DNA of 21,827 nucleotides from a virus. This document shows positions 21,321-21,827 of this stretch, piece after piece. Under the pieces are notes generated by a model. It was not told the DNA's origin, searched no databases, and saw only the letters and a list, made by a program, of their open reading frames with translations. The DNA is taken from IMG/VR virus record IMGVR_UViG_3300005329_000032, positions 1-21,827 of that record. The stretch is one strand, 5' to 3'. Position numbers and translations under genes: made by a program. How positions within the stretch are numbered: the first letter of the stretch is position 1; the number at the start of each line of letters is the position of its first letter.

Positions 21321-21827
21321 CCTATCGTACCGCCGGAGCGTGGGGGCCGGGCAAGGGCGCCAACCTCGAGCCTGCCGAGGTCGACAGCAACTTTTTCGAT
21401 TTGGGCACGCGCGTCGATTTCATCGAGGACAACCCGCCCGCCGCAATCGTGCCGATCGCCATGAGCATCGAGGGTTCGGCGCTGACCATCGGGCTGTCCA
21501 ACGGCGACGTTCTCGGGCCGGTGACGATCACGATGCCGATGCCCGAGTGGCGCGGTGACTGGCAGCCCGCTATGCCATACGCTGAGATGGATTTTGTGAT
21601 CGCGCCAGACAACAGTCTGGTCGCGGTGCTGATCCCGCACACCAGCGCGGCGACGTTCGACCTGGCCGCGCTCGACCCCGACAGCGGACAACCGATTTAC
21701 AAGGAGCTGATCGGCTCCACGGGCGAGACGACCGGACTGTCGGATTTGACCGATGTGTCGATCACCGTTCCGGCCGATGGCGACGTGCTGGCGTACAATG
21801 CCAGCGCAGGCATCTGGGAGAACCAAG
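21311..21827 (+). CDS. Tail fibre-like protein (partial, cut by window end)
   Basis: The ATG at 21311 overlaps the end of the preceding gene by 10 bp; 172 codons are visible before the window ends. The N-terminal part (ITYRTAGAWGPGKGANLEPAEVDSNFFDLGTRVDFIED) is a common start of phage fibre/tip proteins, followed by a beta domain (EWRGDWQPAMPYAEMDFV). The last visible part, GLSDLTDVSITVPADGDVLAYNASAGIWEN, is one unit of the 'LxDLxDVxxxxPxxGxxLxYNxxxxxW' repeat of tail fibres. It probably takes part in host recognition. Confidence 0.72.
   Translation, partial: MAITYRTAGAWGPGKGANLEPAEVDSNFFDLGTRVDFIEDNPPAAIVPIAMSIEGSALTIGLSNGDVLGPVTITMPMPEWRGDWQPAMPYAEMDFVIAPDNSLVAVLIPHTSAATFDLAALDPDSGQPIYKELIGSTGETTGLSDLTDVSITVPADGDVLAYNASAGIWENQ

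Overview
The window is about 21.8 kb of GC-rich DNA that reads as part of a tailed phage or prophage with HK97-type capsid genes and a siphovirus-type tail. GC content, codon use and protein style point to an alphaproteobacterial host, probably Hyphomicrobiales (Bradyrhizobium/Rhodopseudomonas-like). That host call is an inference. No integrase, attachment site, lysis gene or host gene is visible, so free phage and prophage cannot be told apart.

Left part (1-4077), replication and control. After a 265-bp stretch of small hairpins comes a GTG-started replicative ATPase that joins a DnaB-type N-terminal domain to a RepA/RecA-like ATPase. Downstream lie an AT-rich patch, three tandem 11-bp iteron-like repeats and a very strong GC-rich hairpin, which together look like a replication origin. 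A related iteron cluster is embedded in the linker of the helicase gene. Two small overlapping genes follow (a 51-aa two-helix membrane protein and an 83-aa protein). A TnpB element without TnpA is then inserted on the minus strand, ending at the stop codon of the 83-aa gene. Next to it is a 176-aa protein that I regard as the best candidate for the late-gene regulator.

Control junction (4074-4625). A TTGACA promoter box overlaps the regulator's stop codon. It is followed by a short leader with three successive hairpins, the third being an intrinsic terminator. A small exported protein is encoded on the opposite strand, then an HNH endonuclease.

Late operon (5051-21827, all plus strand, mostly with 1-26 bp overlaps). 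The order is small terminase, a 63-aa ORF, large terminase, an intrinsic terminator, a fused prohead protease/major capsid protein, a 123-aa protein, portal, a collagen-like protein, head-tail connector, gp10-like joining protein, an unknown beta-rich protein, tail terminator, tail tube, the two tail-assembly chaperone frames with a likely -1 frameshift, tape measure, distal tail/hub proteins, small accessory proteins, a LamG-like 498-aa protein, and a fibre-like protein cut by the window edge. Intrinsic terminators before and inside this operon suggest that late transcription uses antitermination.

Most interesting items: the composite origin candidate with duplicated 11-bp iterons; the regulator/promoter/three-hairpin leader; the TnpB with a displaced catalytic glutamate and a guide facing the phage's own sequence; the CCCTTTG frameshift site; and a collagen-like protein placed in the head-completion module.
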